Notes under the pieces: model-generated
What the model saw: the letters and a program-made list of their open reading frames with translations, nothing else
Told to the model about the DNA's origin: nothing
Databases searched by the model: none
In this document: positions 42,700 through 50,529 of the stretch, in pieces
Layout of the letters: each line of letters begins with the position of its first letter
Numbering within the stretch: the first letter of the stretch is position 1
Program-made: the position numbers and the translations under genes
Assembly: GCF_030123365.1 (NCBI RefSeq)
Contig: NZ_CP126107.1
Span: 2,837,501-2,901,500, forward strand
From: Neobacillus sp. SuZ13
Lineage (GTDB): Bacteria > Bacillota > Bacilli > Bacillales > Cytobacillaceae
Length of the DNA stretch: 64,000 nt
Direction: 5' to 3'

Positions 42700-42873
42700 A
42701 TGGCAAAACATGACCAACATCCAGATAATGTAGTTGAAAACAAGATGCAAGTGTTTAACAATCTAAACCATGCAGCAACACGTTATGTACAGACTGCCAT
42801 TGAAAATGCATCAGAAACTGGTCAGGATGCAACACAAAATTTAGTGAACAGCATCATAAGGAGAAAAAAGTAA
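42700..42873 (+). CDS. 57-residue hydrophilic protein, possibly spore-related
   Basis: ATAGGAGGTAATAATA precedes the ATG, a strong start signal. The protein begins MAKHDQHPDNVVENK, which resembles the opening of the small acid-soluble spore protein Tlp (MAKxDQHPDNV). It then diverges to NNLNHAATRYVQTAIENASE and ends NSIIRRKK. It is soluble and helical with no Cys. Tlp similarity is limited to about 11 residues, so the function is only suggested. It is flanked by two well-preserved dispersed elements. Confidence 0.7.
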   Translation: MAKHDQHPDNVVENKMQVFNNLNHAATRYVQTAIENASETGQDATQNLVNSIIRRKK

Positions 42874-42917
42874 AAAATAATTCTAAAATAAATATAGTTG
42901 AACTTTACTCTACGCAA

Positions 42918-43025
42918 AATTGTGAAGAAATGTACTTAAGCTAACGGGAAGCAAGAGTTATAGAAATGATCGCTGCGGCGGTCATTTTTCTTGTTTGACT
43001 AACAGGGCAGGTTTGTTGAAGAAGA
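42918..43025 (+). repeat. Dispersed A-hairpin-B element with leader (42.9 kb)
   Basis: The leader is AATTGTGAAGAAATGTACTT, continuing AAG. Half A is CTAACGGGAAGCAAGAGTTA (42941), the hairpin TGATCGC-TGCG-GCGGTCA, the tail TTTTTCTTGTTTGA, and half B CTAACAGGGCAGGTTTGTTG (42999). Confidence 0.87.
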
Positions 43026-43281
43026 ATCTCAAATAGCATAGCCTGTTAAAAAGAAAGCAAACTAATATAGTGGTGCCGATAACGAAAAAAATTTGGAAAA
43101 AATACTACTCCGATATCTTTAAATACTGTATTTATTATTGTTGGTATCTAATCAATTAGAAAGCCCAATAACTTCATTATGTCGGGTTTGCAACCTGAGA
43201 CCCCTAAAAAGCATTAGCGAAAAAAAGTATACCGAAAATAAACTATAAGTTCGGATAAAAAAAGGAGGTTGGACCCAAAAA

Positions 43282-44541
43282 TTGTCTAACTCTTTGAATA
43301 GAACTTCTAATTCTCCTATAAAAGGAGATTCTAATGGAATTAAAAGATTGCTGCCTTTTTTAGGTCCTGCGTTTATTGCTGCTGTGGCATATATCGATCC
43401 AGGTAATTATGCAACAAACATTTCGGCTGGGTCTAAGTATGGATACACATTATTATGGGTCATTTTAGTTTCTAATTTAATGGCTGTTTTGATTCAAACG
43501 ATGTCTGCCAAGTTAGGGATTGCAACAGGTAAAAACCTCCCTGAAGTTTGCCGAGAAAAATTTTCAAAGAAAACTTCCATACTTTTATGGATACAAGCTG
43601 AACTTGTCGTTATGGCAACAGATCTGGCAGAATTTATTGGTGCATCGCTTGGAATCTATTTGCTCTTTGATATCCCACTTGTTTTCGCTACTATTATTGC
43701 AGCCATTGGTTCATTCGCCATTTTGGAGATTCAAAGGCGAGGAATGCGTCCGTTAGAAGCTGTTATTACAGCTATGATTTTTATTGTTGTAATTGTTTTT
43801 GGGGTTCAAGTTTTCTATGCAGCACCAGATGCAACGGCAATTCTCTCTGGTCTTTTCACGCTCAAATTTCAGGATGTTGATAGCGTTTTATTAGGGGCTG
43901 GGATGCTGGGAGCAACAGTGATGCCACATGCCATTTATCTGCATTCTGCCTTAACACAAAATAGAATTGTCGGAGAAACTGAAGAAGAACGGAAAAAGAT
44001 TTTTAAATATGAGTTTGTAGATGTCATTATTGCGATGATTATTGCAGGTGGGATAAACGCGAGTATGTTAATCGTCTCAGCGGCATTATTTAATAAAAAC
44101 GGACTTAATGTAAGTGATTTAGAAGTTGCTTTTAATGAATTTGGAAAAATACTTGGACACTTTGTGGCAATATGTTTTGGAATTGGATTGTTATCCGCAG
44201 GATTATCAAGTTCTTCAGTTGGTACTATGTCAGGTGACATCATTATGCAAGGCTTTATTAAACGACGCATACCTATTTATTTGAGACGATTTATAACAAT
44301 GATACCGCCTTTAGGAATAATTCTAATGGGAATTAATCCTTCAAAAGCTCTTGTTATAAGTCAAGTCGTTCTCTCTTTTGGAATTGCTTTTGCTTTAATA
44401 CCTTTAATAATGTTTACAAGTAACAAAAAACTAATGGGGAAACTTGTAAACCATTTAGTAACTTCAATCTGTGCGTGGATAATTGCTGTACTTATTATAA
44501 GTCTTAATTTATTTTTGTTATATCATACTTTTATTAACTAA
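43282..44541 (+). CDS. mntH: Nramp-family divalent metal (Mn2+/Fe2+) transporter
   Basis: The 419-residue protein has about 11 membrane helices. It carries the TM1 metal-binding signature AYIDPGNYATN and the TM6 signature GATVMPHAIYLHSALTQ, both of which supply metal ligands in Nramp proteins. It imports Mn2+ with protons. The start is TTG 43282; the AAAGGAGG upstream is 13 bases away, longer than ideal, and no better in-frame start exists. No MntR-type palindrome was recognised in the 250-base leader. A dispersed element follows the stop. Confidence 0.92.
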   Translation: MSNSLNRTSNSPIKGDSNGIKRLLPFLGPAFIAAVAYIDPGNYATNISAGSKYGYTLLWVILVSNLMAVLIQTMSAKLGIATGKNLPEVCREKFSKKTSILLWIQAELVVMATDLAEFIGASLGIYLLFDIPLVFATIIAAIGSFAILEIQRRGMRPLEAVITAMIFIVVIVFGVQVFYAAPDATAILSGLFTLKFQDVDSVLLGAGMLGATVMPHAIYLHSALTQNRIVGETEEERKKIFKYEFVDVIIAMIIAGGINASMLIVSAALFNKNGLNVSDLEVAFNEFGKILGHFVAICFGIGLLSAGLSSSSVGTMSGDIIMQGFIKRRIPIYLRRFITMIPPLGIILMGINPSKALVISQVVLSFGIAFALIPLIMFTSNKKLMGKLVNHLVTSICAWIIAVLIISLNLFLLYHTFIN

Positions 44542-44579
44542 AGAACGTTTTTACCTCCTATTTATTCTAAGTTTCTTTT

Positions 44580-44669
44580 TAAGCTTACGGGTTAAGAGTT
44601 GACGATTCAGCTGCCAAAAATTCTTGGTGGCTTTTTCTTATTCAGCTAACGAGCAGGATAGTTGAATAA
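44580..44669 (+). repeat. Dispersed A-hairpin-B element (44.6 kb), last complete copy
   Basis: Half A is GCTTACGGGTTAAGAGTTGA, the hairpin AGCTGCCA...TGGTGGCT (44609-44633), then a T run, and half B CTAACGAGCAGGATAGTTGA (44645). Confidence 0.82.
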
Positions 44670-44774
44670 CATTTAAGGTGTAAAGGAATTAGAGAAATTA
44701 ATGTAGAATTACTTTTATTAAACAATTCATTTAGTTAGCCACAAAAACCAAGGAATTTTTAGGGGGAAATGTAG

Positions 44775-45293
44775 ATGGATATGAAATACCCAATTGGCAC
44801 TTTTCAATTTGATGATGAAATTACTAGCAGGGTTACAAGTGTTTGGATAAATGAGATTGAAGATTTACCAAGATTATTACGAGATGTTGTAAAAGACTTA
44901 AATAATGAACAGCTTGATACAGCTTATCGTTCTGGAGGGTGGACTGTTCAACAAGTAATACATCACCTTGCAGATAGTCATATGAATGCCTACGTGCGTT
45001 TTAAATTGGCTCTTACGGAAGAAAATCCTGTAATTAAGCCATATGACGAAACGAAATGGGCGGAACTATCTGATTATAAATTGCCAATTGATACTTCACT
45101 TTTACTTCTTGAAACATTACACAAACGTTGGACCAACCTTTTACGTAGTCTAACTCCTGCTGATATGAAAAAGACATTTATTCATCCAGATTCAGGTGAA
45201 GTTTCAGTAGGTAAAAATATAGGAATATATGCTTGGCATGGTAGACATCATCTTGCACATATTACATCCTTGTGTAATCGTAAGGGTTGGTAA
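44775..45293 (+). CDS. yfiT: YfiT/DinB-superfamily metal-dependent protein (bacillithiol transferase-like)
   Basis: This 172-residue four-helix-bundle protein matches B. subtilis YfiT: the YPIGTFQF opening, [18 protein letters not shown] with a metal-binding His, and [12 protein letters not shown] with two more. YfiT-type proteins bind Ni or Zn and act as bacillithiol S-transferases or hydrolases. TTAGGGGGAAATG precedes the ATG. The three His positions are intact. It is the last + strand single gene of the repeat-rich zone; a leader-like remnant (TTTGTGAACGATTTTACTTA) follows its stop without halves A and B. Confidence 0.88.
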   Translation: MDMKYPIGTFQFDDEITSRVTSVWINEIEDLPRLLRDVVKDLNNEQLDTAYRSGGWTVQQVIHHLADSHMNAYVRFKLALTEENPVIKPYDETKWAELSDYKLPIDTSLLLLETLHKRWTNLLRSLTPADMKKTFIHPDSGEVSVGKNIGIYAWHGRHHLAHITSLCNRKGW

Positions 45294-45614
45294 AGACTTT
45301 GTGAACGATTTTACTTAAAGTAAGAGTGGATATGGTATCTAATTTAACGTCCTTTAAATACCGAATAAGTAAAGTAGCTTGAAGTTTAAGTGCTTTTAAT
45401 GTTTGTGGTGAGAACCCTTTAATTCGTTTATCCGATTCATATTTTTCCCATGCCTTAGATAATAACAAAATACATCTCTCCCAAAATTTCTCTTAAAGGG
45501 ATTATTGACAGGGTTTTCGAAATCGAAACGGAGAGCCTCATCAACTATCTGGGCAGGTATGTTGAACAAGAAAAATTTTCCATTTTTGGTTAATGCAACT
45601 TCATATAAATACAT
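45262..45614 (-). pseudogene. Tyrosine recombinase/integrase N-terminal remnant
   Basis: On the minus strand about 55 residues, LLLSKAWEKYESDKRIKGFS then PQTLKALKLQATLLIRYLKD, match the SAM-like N-terminal (core-binding) domain of phage-type integrases. The catalytic domain is missing. An overlapping frame to its right (YLYEVALTKNGKFFLFNIPA, DEALRFDFENPVNNPF) is of unknown origin. The remnant runs into the 3' end of the yfiT gene and lies at the right edge of the zone that carries dispersed elements. Confidence 0.65.
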
Positions 45615-45682
45615 TAAAAAAAATTTAGATGGTAGATGTTAAAGATTACAAGTATAATAAAGTTAGAACATTAAATTATAAG

Positions 45683-45862
45683 CAAACTAGGTGCCCGTGT
45701 GAAAACATGGGGTAACAGGGAATCGGGTGAAAATCCCGAGTGGTCCCGCCACTGTAATTGAGGAGCTTTCTATCATTGTGTCACTCAACTATGTAGTTGG
45801 GGAAGGCGATAGAGTGTGATGATTCAAAAGCCAGGAGACCTACCTAGGTTGTAACACCAAAA
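45683..45862 (+). promoter_or_regulatory. Cobalamin riboswitch upstream of the cobalt transporter
   Basis: The conserved parts appear in order: TAGGTGCCCGTG, GGGTAACAGGGAATCGGGTG, TCCCGAGTGGTCCCGCCACT, and the B12 box GCCAGGAGACCTACCT at about 45829. Adenosylcobalamin binding should favour the terminator at 45946-45980. A 17-codon frame with a ribosome binding site lies between aptamer and terminator. Confidence 0.95.
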
Positions 45863-45893
45863 CAGCCTTCGCGGAAAGGAGAGGTGTACGAAG

Positions 45894-45947
45894 ATGAAAC
45901 GACAATTGTATTCTGCCAGTTTGTCGTCTATTTGGACGTACCCATAA
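45894..45947 (+). CDS. Possible 17-residue leader peptide
   Basis: AAAGGAGAGGTG, seven bases, then ATG open a frame reading MKRQLYSASLSSIWTYP. Its stop overlaps the first bases of the terminator stem. It lies between riboswitch and transporter. Translation here could affect terminator folding, or the site could be the one masked by the riboswitch. Speculative. Confidence 0.35.
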   Translation: MKRQLYSASLSSIWTYP

Positions 45948-45980
45948 ATCCTCAATCTGTCAAAGGTTGAGGATTTTTTA
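45946..45980 (+). terminator. Riboswitch expression-platform terminator
   Basis: AATCCTCAA and TTGAGGATT arms with an 11-base loop are followed by a T run, about 40 bases before the transporter start. Confidence 0.9.
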
Positions 45981-46016
45981 TGTTGTATTTTGTTTATAAA
46001 GGGGAGGAATTTTTAA

Positions 46017-46817
46017 ATGGAAACTGTATCACTGTTTTTACTTGTTTTTGTATTGGGACTTCGACATGGGTTAGATGCGGATCATCTTGCCTTTATTGAT
46101 GGACAAACCCGTTATAACTGGAGAATGGGAAGTCCATTTGCACGTTGGGTTGGTACGTTATTTTCATTTGGTCATGGAGGAATGGTAGCGCTGACGGCTG
46201 GGATTTTGGGAATGGTGATAAAGAATTTTTCATTCCCAGCTTATTTTGATAATTTTGCATCATGGGTATCCATTATTTCTTTATTCCTCATTGGCACTTT
46301 AAATACTTACAATCTGTTACGCACTAAAAATAATAAGGAAGAATTTCAACTTAGTGGATTAAAGGGAAAGTTTATTCCGAAAGTTGCGAAGGGAACTACA
46401 AATCCCTTTCTTATCATTTTAGTAGGGGCTTTGTTTGCCTTAGCTGCCGAGACTGTAAGTCAAACAGCTGTCTGGTCCATGGCAGCAAGTAACTCAGGTA
46501 AATACACACCTTTATTTTTAGGATTAGTTTTTATGTTTGGCATGATGATTACAGATACAATTGATTCTATGATTGTTTATAAAATGGTGAATCAGTCCAG
46601 CAAAATCGGTCAAGCTGCGTCAAGACTAATGGGTTGGATGATTGTCTTTTTATCATACGGAGTTTCATTCTATCTGGCATTTACTTTCTTTAACCCTTGG
46701 GCAGAACTAGATTTCGAAATCGTGGGAATCATTCTTTTCATTTTCTTAGTCACTTCATTTATTTTTATAAGTTTTCGCTCTAAGAGACAAATACATGAAA
46801 TAAATACTACGAATTAA
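46017..46817 (+). CDS. NiCoT-family cobalt transporter
   Basis: This 266-residue membrane protein has about 7-8 helices. It carries the NiCoT signature RHGLDADH at residues 16-23 in the second half of helix 1, then LFSFGHGGMVAL and FALAAETVSQTAVW. GMMITDTIDSMI is the DTxDxx segment of helix 5 in this family. Nickel and cobalt transporters share these motifs; the cobalamin riboswitch directly upstream and the adjacent B12 operon make cobalt the likely substrate. GGGGAGG precedes the ATG. A strong terminator ends the unit. Confidence 0.9.
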   Translation: METVSLFLLVFVLGLRHGLDADHLAFIDGQTRYNWRMGSPFARWVGTLFSFGHGGMVALTAGILGMVIKNFSFPAYFDNFASWVSIISLFLIGTLNTYNLLRTKNNKEEFQLSGLKGKFIPKVAKGTTNPFLIILVGALFALAAETVSQTAVWSMAASNSGKYTPLFLGLVFMFGMMITDTIDSMIVYKMVNQSSKIGQAASRLMGWMIVFLSYGVSFYLAFTFFNPWAELDFEIVGIILFIFLVTSFIFISFRSKRQIHEINTTN

Positions 46818-46825
46818 TTAAAAAC

Positions 46826-46861
46826 GCTCTGACAATTTTATTCTGTCAGAGCTCTTTTTTT
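46826..46861 (+). terminator. Terminator after the cobalt transporter
   Basis: GCTCTGACA and TGTCAGAGC arms with a 9-base loop are followed by TCTTTTTTTT. Confidence 0.92.
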
Positions 46862-46867
46862 TACCTA

Positions 46868-47106
46868 TCAATTCTATTGTCTACACATTATGTAGATCAT
46901 CTTATGAGTGGGTAGATGAGGTTATCATCTTAAACAATGGCATTTGTTAGTTCAAGGAACAGTCAAGTGAGGTTTTTAATAAAAGAGAAATTCTTGAAAA
47001 AAGCCATTTACAAGAACCTTGGATTATGAAAGTGCTTGAAAAATTTCAAAGAACGAATTTATCCAATAAAAAGTATCCGAGGTCAAAAGCTTTCAAAAAA
47101 AATAGT
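46868..47106 (+). pseudogene. Relic of a cobalt-ABC (ECF) transporter ATPase, CbiO C-terminal part
   Basis: Reading through two or three frameshifts, the pieces are SILLSTHYVDHL (H-loop region), YEWVDEVIILNNGIC, LVQGTVK, and EVFNKREILEKSHLQEPWIM with KVLEKFQRTN. The order and content match the end of CbiO-type ATPases: STHDVD, YEWADEVIVL..G, QGTPEEVF, and the LExPWIxKLYEKL tail. Upstream Walker motifs are absent. It probably marks a former cbiMNQO cobalt importer replaced by the NiCoT gene next to it. Confidence 0.65.
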
Positions 47107-47161
47107 ATGTTAACTTTCGAGATTATATGGTATAGTTATAAAAAAATTAATAAATACTTTA

Positions 47162-47322
47162 AATAAGTGCTCACTATTGTGAGGTAAAAGGGAAACTAGT
47201 GAAAGTCTAGTACAGCCCCCGCTACTGTAAGAGCTGATGAAATTACAATGCCACTGAGAAATTGGGAAGGTGTAAGAGTAAAAAGAAGCTTAAGTCAGGA
47301 AACCTGCTTATTTAAACGACAC
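47162..47322 (+). promoter_or_regulatory. Cobalamin riboswitch of the cob operon
   Basis: Conserved elements are GTAAAAGGGAAACTAGTGAA, AGTCTAGTACAGCCCCCGCT, ACTGTAAGAGC and the B12 box AGTCAGGAAACCTGCTT (about 47292). The hairpin at 47411-47444 just before cbiH60 would be the terminator of the OFF state. Confidence 0.95.
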
Positions 47323-47355
47323 TTGCTTTTCGGAGGGAGAAGTATAGGCGGGACA

Positions 47356-47469
47356 ATGATACCTATTGTTTTTTGTGTTTCAGTATGCTTTTTTTATACT
47401 GCCAATTCACATGCCTGTATTCCTTTTAAAAGGAGTGCAGGCATTTTTTATTTGGAGGTAAGTTTATGA
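47356..47469 (+). CDS. Possible 37-residue leader peptide ending in the cbiH60 start
   Basis: After CGGAGGGAG, an ATG at 47356 (GGCGGG closer by) opens MIPIVFCVSVCFFYTANSHA, then CIPFKRSAGIFYLEVSL. Its TGA overlaps the ATG of cbiH60. The terminator hairpin lies inside this frame. It may simply be an accidental frame. The B. megaterium cob operon is described as opening with a small gene, cbiW, so a comparison is worthwhile. Confidence 0.35.
   Translation: MIPIVFCVSVCFFYTANSHACIPFKRSAGIFYLEVSL
47411..47451 (+). terminator. Expression-platform terminator before cbiH60
   Basis: ATGCCTGTATTCCTTTT and AAAAGGAGTGCAGGCAT form a long hairpin (15 of 17 pairs) followed by TTTTTTAT, 15 bases before the cbiH60 ATG. 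Confidence 0.88.
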
Positions 47470-49088
47470 AAAAGGGAAAAATTTTTGTTGTTGGCTTCGG
47501 TCCCGGTGATCGTGAGCATATTACAAATCGAGCTGTAGTTGCCTTGCAGCAAAGTGATTGTATTATTGGCTATAAAACATATGTGGAGCTAATTGAACCT
47601 TTCGTGACAGCAAAATCCATTGTCAGTACGGGGATGACAGAAGAAGTGTCACGTGCACAGGATGCAGTTAAGAAAGCTGAAGCAGGCCTTATTGTCTCAG
47701 TCATTTCCAGCGGAGATTCAGGCGTTTATGGTATGGCTGGATTAGTGTATGAAGTACTGATTGAAAAAGGGTGGACTGAAAAAGAAGGAATTGCGGTAGA
47801 AATTGTTCCAGGTATTTCAGCCATTAATTCTTGTGCGAGTTTATTGGGTGCACCAGTCATGCATGATTCCTGCACGATCAGTTTAAGTGATCATTTGACG
47901 CCTTGGACTGTAATAGAAAAGCGCATTGAAGCAGCTGCGATGGCAGATTTCGTAATAGCTTTATATAATCCGAAAAGCGGTCGACGGACACGCCAAATCG
48001 TAGAGGCACAAAATATTCTATTAAAATATCGTTCGCCTGAAACACCGGTGGGACTTGTGAAAAGTGCCTATCGTGAAAATCAAAATGTAGTGCTGACAAC
48101 ACTGGCTGAAATGCTTGAACATGATATAGGAATGCTGACAACGGTTATTATCGGGAATTCTTCAACTTTCTTTTATGACAATAAAATCATTACCCCTCGA
48201 GGTTATCAGCGTAAATATACGTTAGGTGAAGAAAAGCAAAGCCTAAAACCGCATCAGCGTTTGAAAAAAGAAGCCGAACCATGGGCATTAAATCAAGAAA
48301 CAGGGGAATCGAAAGCTGGCTATGAGCAAATTGAAAGAAAAAAACAGGATGTAAGCTCATTAGATTTGGCCTTAAAGGCTTTATCTATGGTATCAAAATC
48401 GGAAATAGAACATCCGCATTTGGTTCACCAGCCGATCGAAAATATATTTGAATTTGCTGTTTCACCTGGTGTTGCTAATAAATTTATTAAGCCAGAGCAA
48501 ATGCGCGTATTGGCAGAAACCATTGGCGAGACAGGCACCATGGAATATACACCGGATCATCGTTTTTTACTAAAGATTCCAACAGATCAACCGGAATCGA
48601 TTGTTGAAAAACTTGAAAAAAATGATTTAATTGTCATGCCAGTAGGCGATGTATTAAATGTAAAAGCTTGTGATTTTTGCTACGGTGAAAAAGCAGAATC
48701 GATCCCATATGCTGAAGAAATAGCAGCAAAATTAGGAGGCTTAAAGCTTCCAAAAGAATTACATATTGGTTTCAACGGCTGTGGTATGGCCTGTTATCGG
48801 GCAGTATTCGATGATATCGGAATCGTTTACCGCAAGAAAAAATTTGATTTATTCATTGGCGCAAAGCCGGTTGGCCGTACAGCCCATGCAGCACAGCCAG
48901 TAGCAGAAGGAATTGAACCAGATCAGCTACTGCCGTTATTAACGAAAATTATAGAAGAGTACAAACAAAATGCTCATCCAAATGAACGCCTTTTTAAATA
49001 TTTTAAAAGAGTGAAAAAAATTCAGTATTTTAACTATCAGGATATGAGCTCCAAAATTGAAGTCGAGCCGGCACCATGTGGAGATTAG
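47466..49088 (+). CDS. cbiH60: CbiH60: cobalt-precorrin-3 C17-methyltransferase fused to an Fe-S domain
   Basis: The 540-residue protein has two parts. Residues 1-245 are the SAM methyltransferase (VVGFGPGDREHITNRA, SVISSGDSGVYGMAG, VPGISAINSCASLLG) that methylates C17 and contracts the ring. Residues 310-530 are a sulfite-reductase-like Fe-S domain with cysteines in KACDFCYGEK and NGCGMACYRA. This fusion is the form described as CbiH60 in B. megaterium, where the Fe-S part supports anaerobic-type ring contraction. It is the first gene of the riboswitch-controlled operon. GGAGG precedes the ATG. Confidence 0.94.
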   Translation: MKKGKIFVVGFGPGDREHITNRAVVALQQSDCIIGYKTYVELIEPFVTAKSIVSTGMTEEVSRAQDAVKKAEAGLIVSVISSGDSGVYGMAGLVYEVLIEKGWTEKEGIAVEIVPGISAINSCASLLGAPVMHDSCTISLSDHLTPWTVIEKRIEAAAMADFVIALYNPKSGRRTRQIVEAQNILLKYRSPETPVGLVKSAYRENQNVVLTTLAEMLEHDIGMLTTVIIGNSSTFFYDNKIITPRGYQRKYTLGEEKQSLKPHQRLKKEAEPWALNQETGESKAGYEQIERKKQDVSSLDLALKALSMVSKSEIEHPHLVHQPIENIFEFAVSPGVANKFIKPEQMRVLAETIGETGTMEYTPDHRFLLKIPTDQPESIVEKLEKNDLIVMPVGDVLNVKACDFCYGEKAESIPYAEEIAAKLGGLKLPKELHIGFNGCGMACYRAVFDDIGIVYRKKKFDLFIGAKPVGRTAHAAQPVAEGIEPDQLLPLLTKIIEEYKQNAHPNERLFKYFKRVKKIQYFNYQDMSSKIEVEPAPCGD

Positions 49089-49097
49089 GAGGAAGAC

Positions 49098-49874
49098 ATG
49101 ATTTTATTTTTAGCAGGCACAAGTGATGCGAGAGCATTAGCCATTCAATTGCAAAATCAAGGCTATCCTTTATTAGCAACAGTTGTCACAGAATCTGCAG
49201 CCGAAAGTTTAAAGGCCCACCATATTCCTTATCAAGTCGGGCGGTTATCAGTTGATGACATGATGGCGCTTATCCAGAAGCAAAAGATGACCTGTGTCAT
49301 CGATGCCAGCCATCCATATGCGGAAGAAGCTTCGAAAACCGCAATGGCAGCAGCACAAGCATGTGATATTCCCTATATTCGTTATGAAAGGCCGGAAGAA
49401 CAGTTTATTTCTCCACTAATTACAGAAGTTGAAAGTTATGAAGAAGCAGCTAAATTAGCTCAATCTCACAAAGGGACGATCATGCTGACAACAGGAAGCA
49501 AAACCTTGGAAATATTCACCAAATATTTAATACGTGATGAAATTCGGCTTATTTGCAGAATGCTTCCAAATATAGGGAACATGGAAAAGTGCAATAGTTT
49601 AGGTATCAGACAAAAGGACATTATTGCGATTCAGGGACCATTTTCGGAATCTTTAAATAAAGCACTATGTGAGCAATATAATGTGACTCTAATGATTACA
49701 AAAGAAAGTGGCAAAGTGGGCTCTATTGATGAAAAAATGACAGCTGCTCTGCAATTAGGGATTCCAGTAATTTTAATAAAGCGGCCAGCGATAGAATATG
49801 AAAATTTCGGTACTTCTTTCGAAGAAGTAACTCAACTATTAGGAGGTTTTATTCATGGCAAACATGAACTTTAA
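49098..49874 (+). CDS. cbiJ: Cobalt-precorrin-6A reductase
   Basis: This 258-residue NADPH-dependent reductase of the CbiJ/CobK family begins MILFLAGTSDARALAIQLQ and contains VIDASHPYAEEASK (about residues 71-85), IRYERPEEQF and TTGSKTLEIF. It reduces the macrocycle of cobalt-precorrin-6A. TTAGGAGGAAGAC precedes the ATG, 9 bases after the cbiH60 stop. Its end overlaps the start of cbiC by 20 bases. Confidence 0.92.
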   Translation: MILFLAGTSDARALAIQLQNQGYPLLATVVTESAAESLKAHHIPYQVGRLSVDDMMALIQKQKMTCVIDASHPYAEEASKTAMAAAQACDIPYIRYERPEEQFISPLITEVESYEEAAKLAQSHKGTIMLTTGSKTLEIFTKYLIRDEIRLICRMLPNIGNMEKCNSLGIRQKDIIAIQGPFSESLNKALCEQYNVTLMITKESGKVGSIDEKMTAALQLGIPVILIKRPAIEYENFGTSFEEVTQLLGGFIHGKHEL

Positions 49875-50529
49875 TACAAAATTTATTCCTTTAACGGTCG
49901 ATCCAGACAAGATTTATGATCACAGTTTCGCCATTATTAAAGAAGAAATGGGCGAACATCCATTTACAGATGAGCAATGGTTAGTTGTTCGGCGGGTGAT
50001 TCACGCTTCAGCAGATTTTGAGTTAGGCCGCAGCATGATTTTTACGCCAGATGCCATTGAGGCAGGGATTCAATCCATTTTAGCGGGCCGTCATGTAGTG
50101 GCGGATGTACAAATGATTGAAAGTGGTTCAGGTCGGAAACGATTCCAAAAACATGGCGGGGACTTACATTGTTATATTGCGGATGAAGATGTTTCAAAGG
50201 AAGCAAAGTCTCAAGGAACAACACGGGCTATTATTTCCATGCAAAAAGCAACGCGTTTACATGAAGGAGGAATTTATGCCATTGGCAATGCGCCAACCGC
50301 GCTGCTGGAATTAATTCGTTTAATAAAAGACGGTGTGGCAAAACCGGATTTAATTATTGGAATGCCAGTCGGCTTTGTATCAGCAGCAGAGTCGAAAGCG
50401 GAGTTAGCAGTGCTGGAAGGGATTCCATTTATTACGAACGCAGGGAGAAAGGGTGGCAGTACAGTGACGGTCGCTGCACTTAATGCCATTTCGATTATGG
50501 CGGATGAACGAGCAAAAGAAACGAAATAA
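49855..50529 (+). CDS. cbiC: Cobalt-precorrin-8 methylmutase
   Basis: This 224-residue enzyme of the CbiC/CobH family moves the C11 methyl group to C12, giving cobyrinate. RRVIHASADFE carries the conserved active-site His (about residue 44), followed by DVQMIESG, AIGNAPTALLELI and IGMPVGFVSAAESK. TTAGGAGG lies 8 bases before the ATG. The gene overlaps cbiJ upstream and cbiD downstream, so translation is coupled. Confidence 0.94.
   Translation: MANMNFNTKFIPLTVDPDKIYDHSFAIIKEEMGEHPFTDEQWLVVRRVIHASADFELGRSMIFTPDAIEAGIQSILAGRHVVADVQMIESGSGRKRFQKHGGDLHCYIADEDVSKEAKSQGTTRAIISMQKATRLHEGGIYAIGNAPTALLELIRLIKDGVAKPDLIIGMPVGFVSAAESKAELAVLEGIPFITNAGRKGGSTVTVAALNAISIMADERAKETK

Noticed and set aside
43030..43281. 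Manganese riboswitch or MntR box before mntH
   Set aside because: No yybP-ykoY core and no TTTGCCTTAAGGCAAA-like palindrome could be recognised.
47248..47469. A 73-residue protein gene across the riboswitch
   Set aside because: The first half of this frame lies within the conserved aptamer and B12 box, so it is a by-product of the RNA. Only the shorter 37-codon part after the ribosome binding site was kept, at low confidence.
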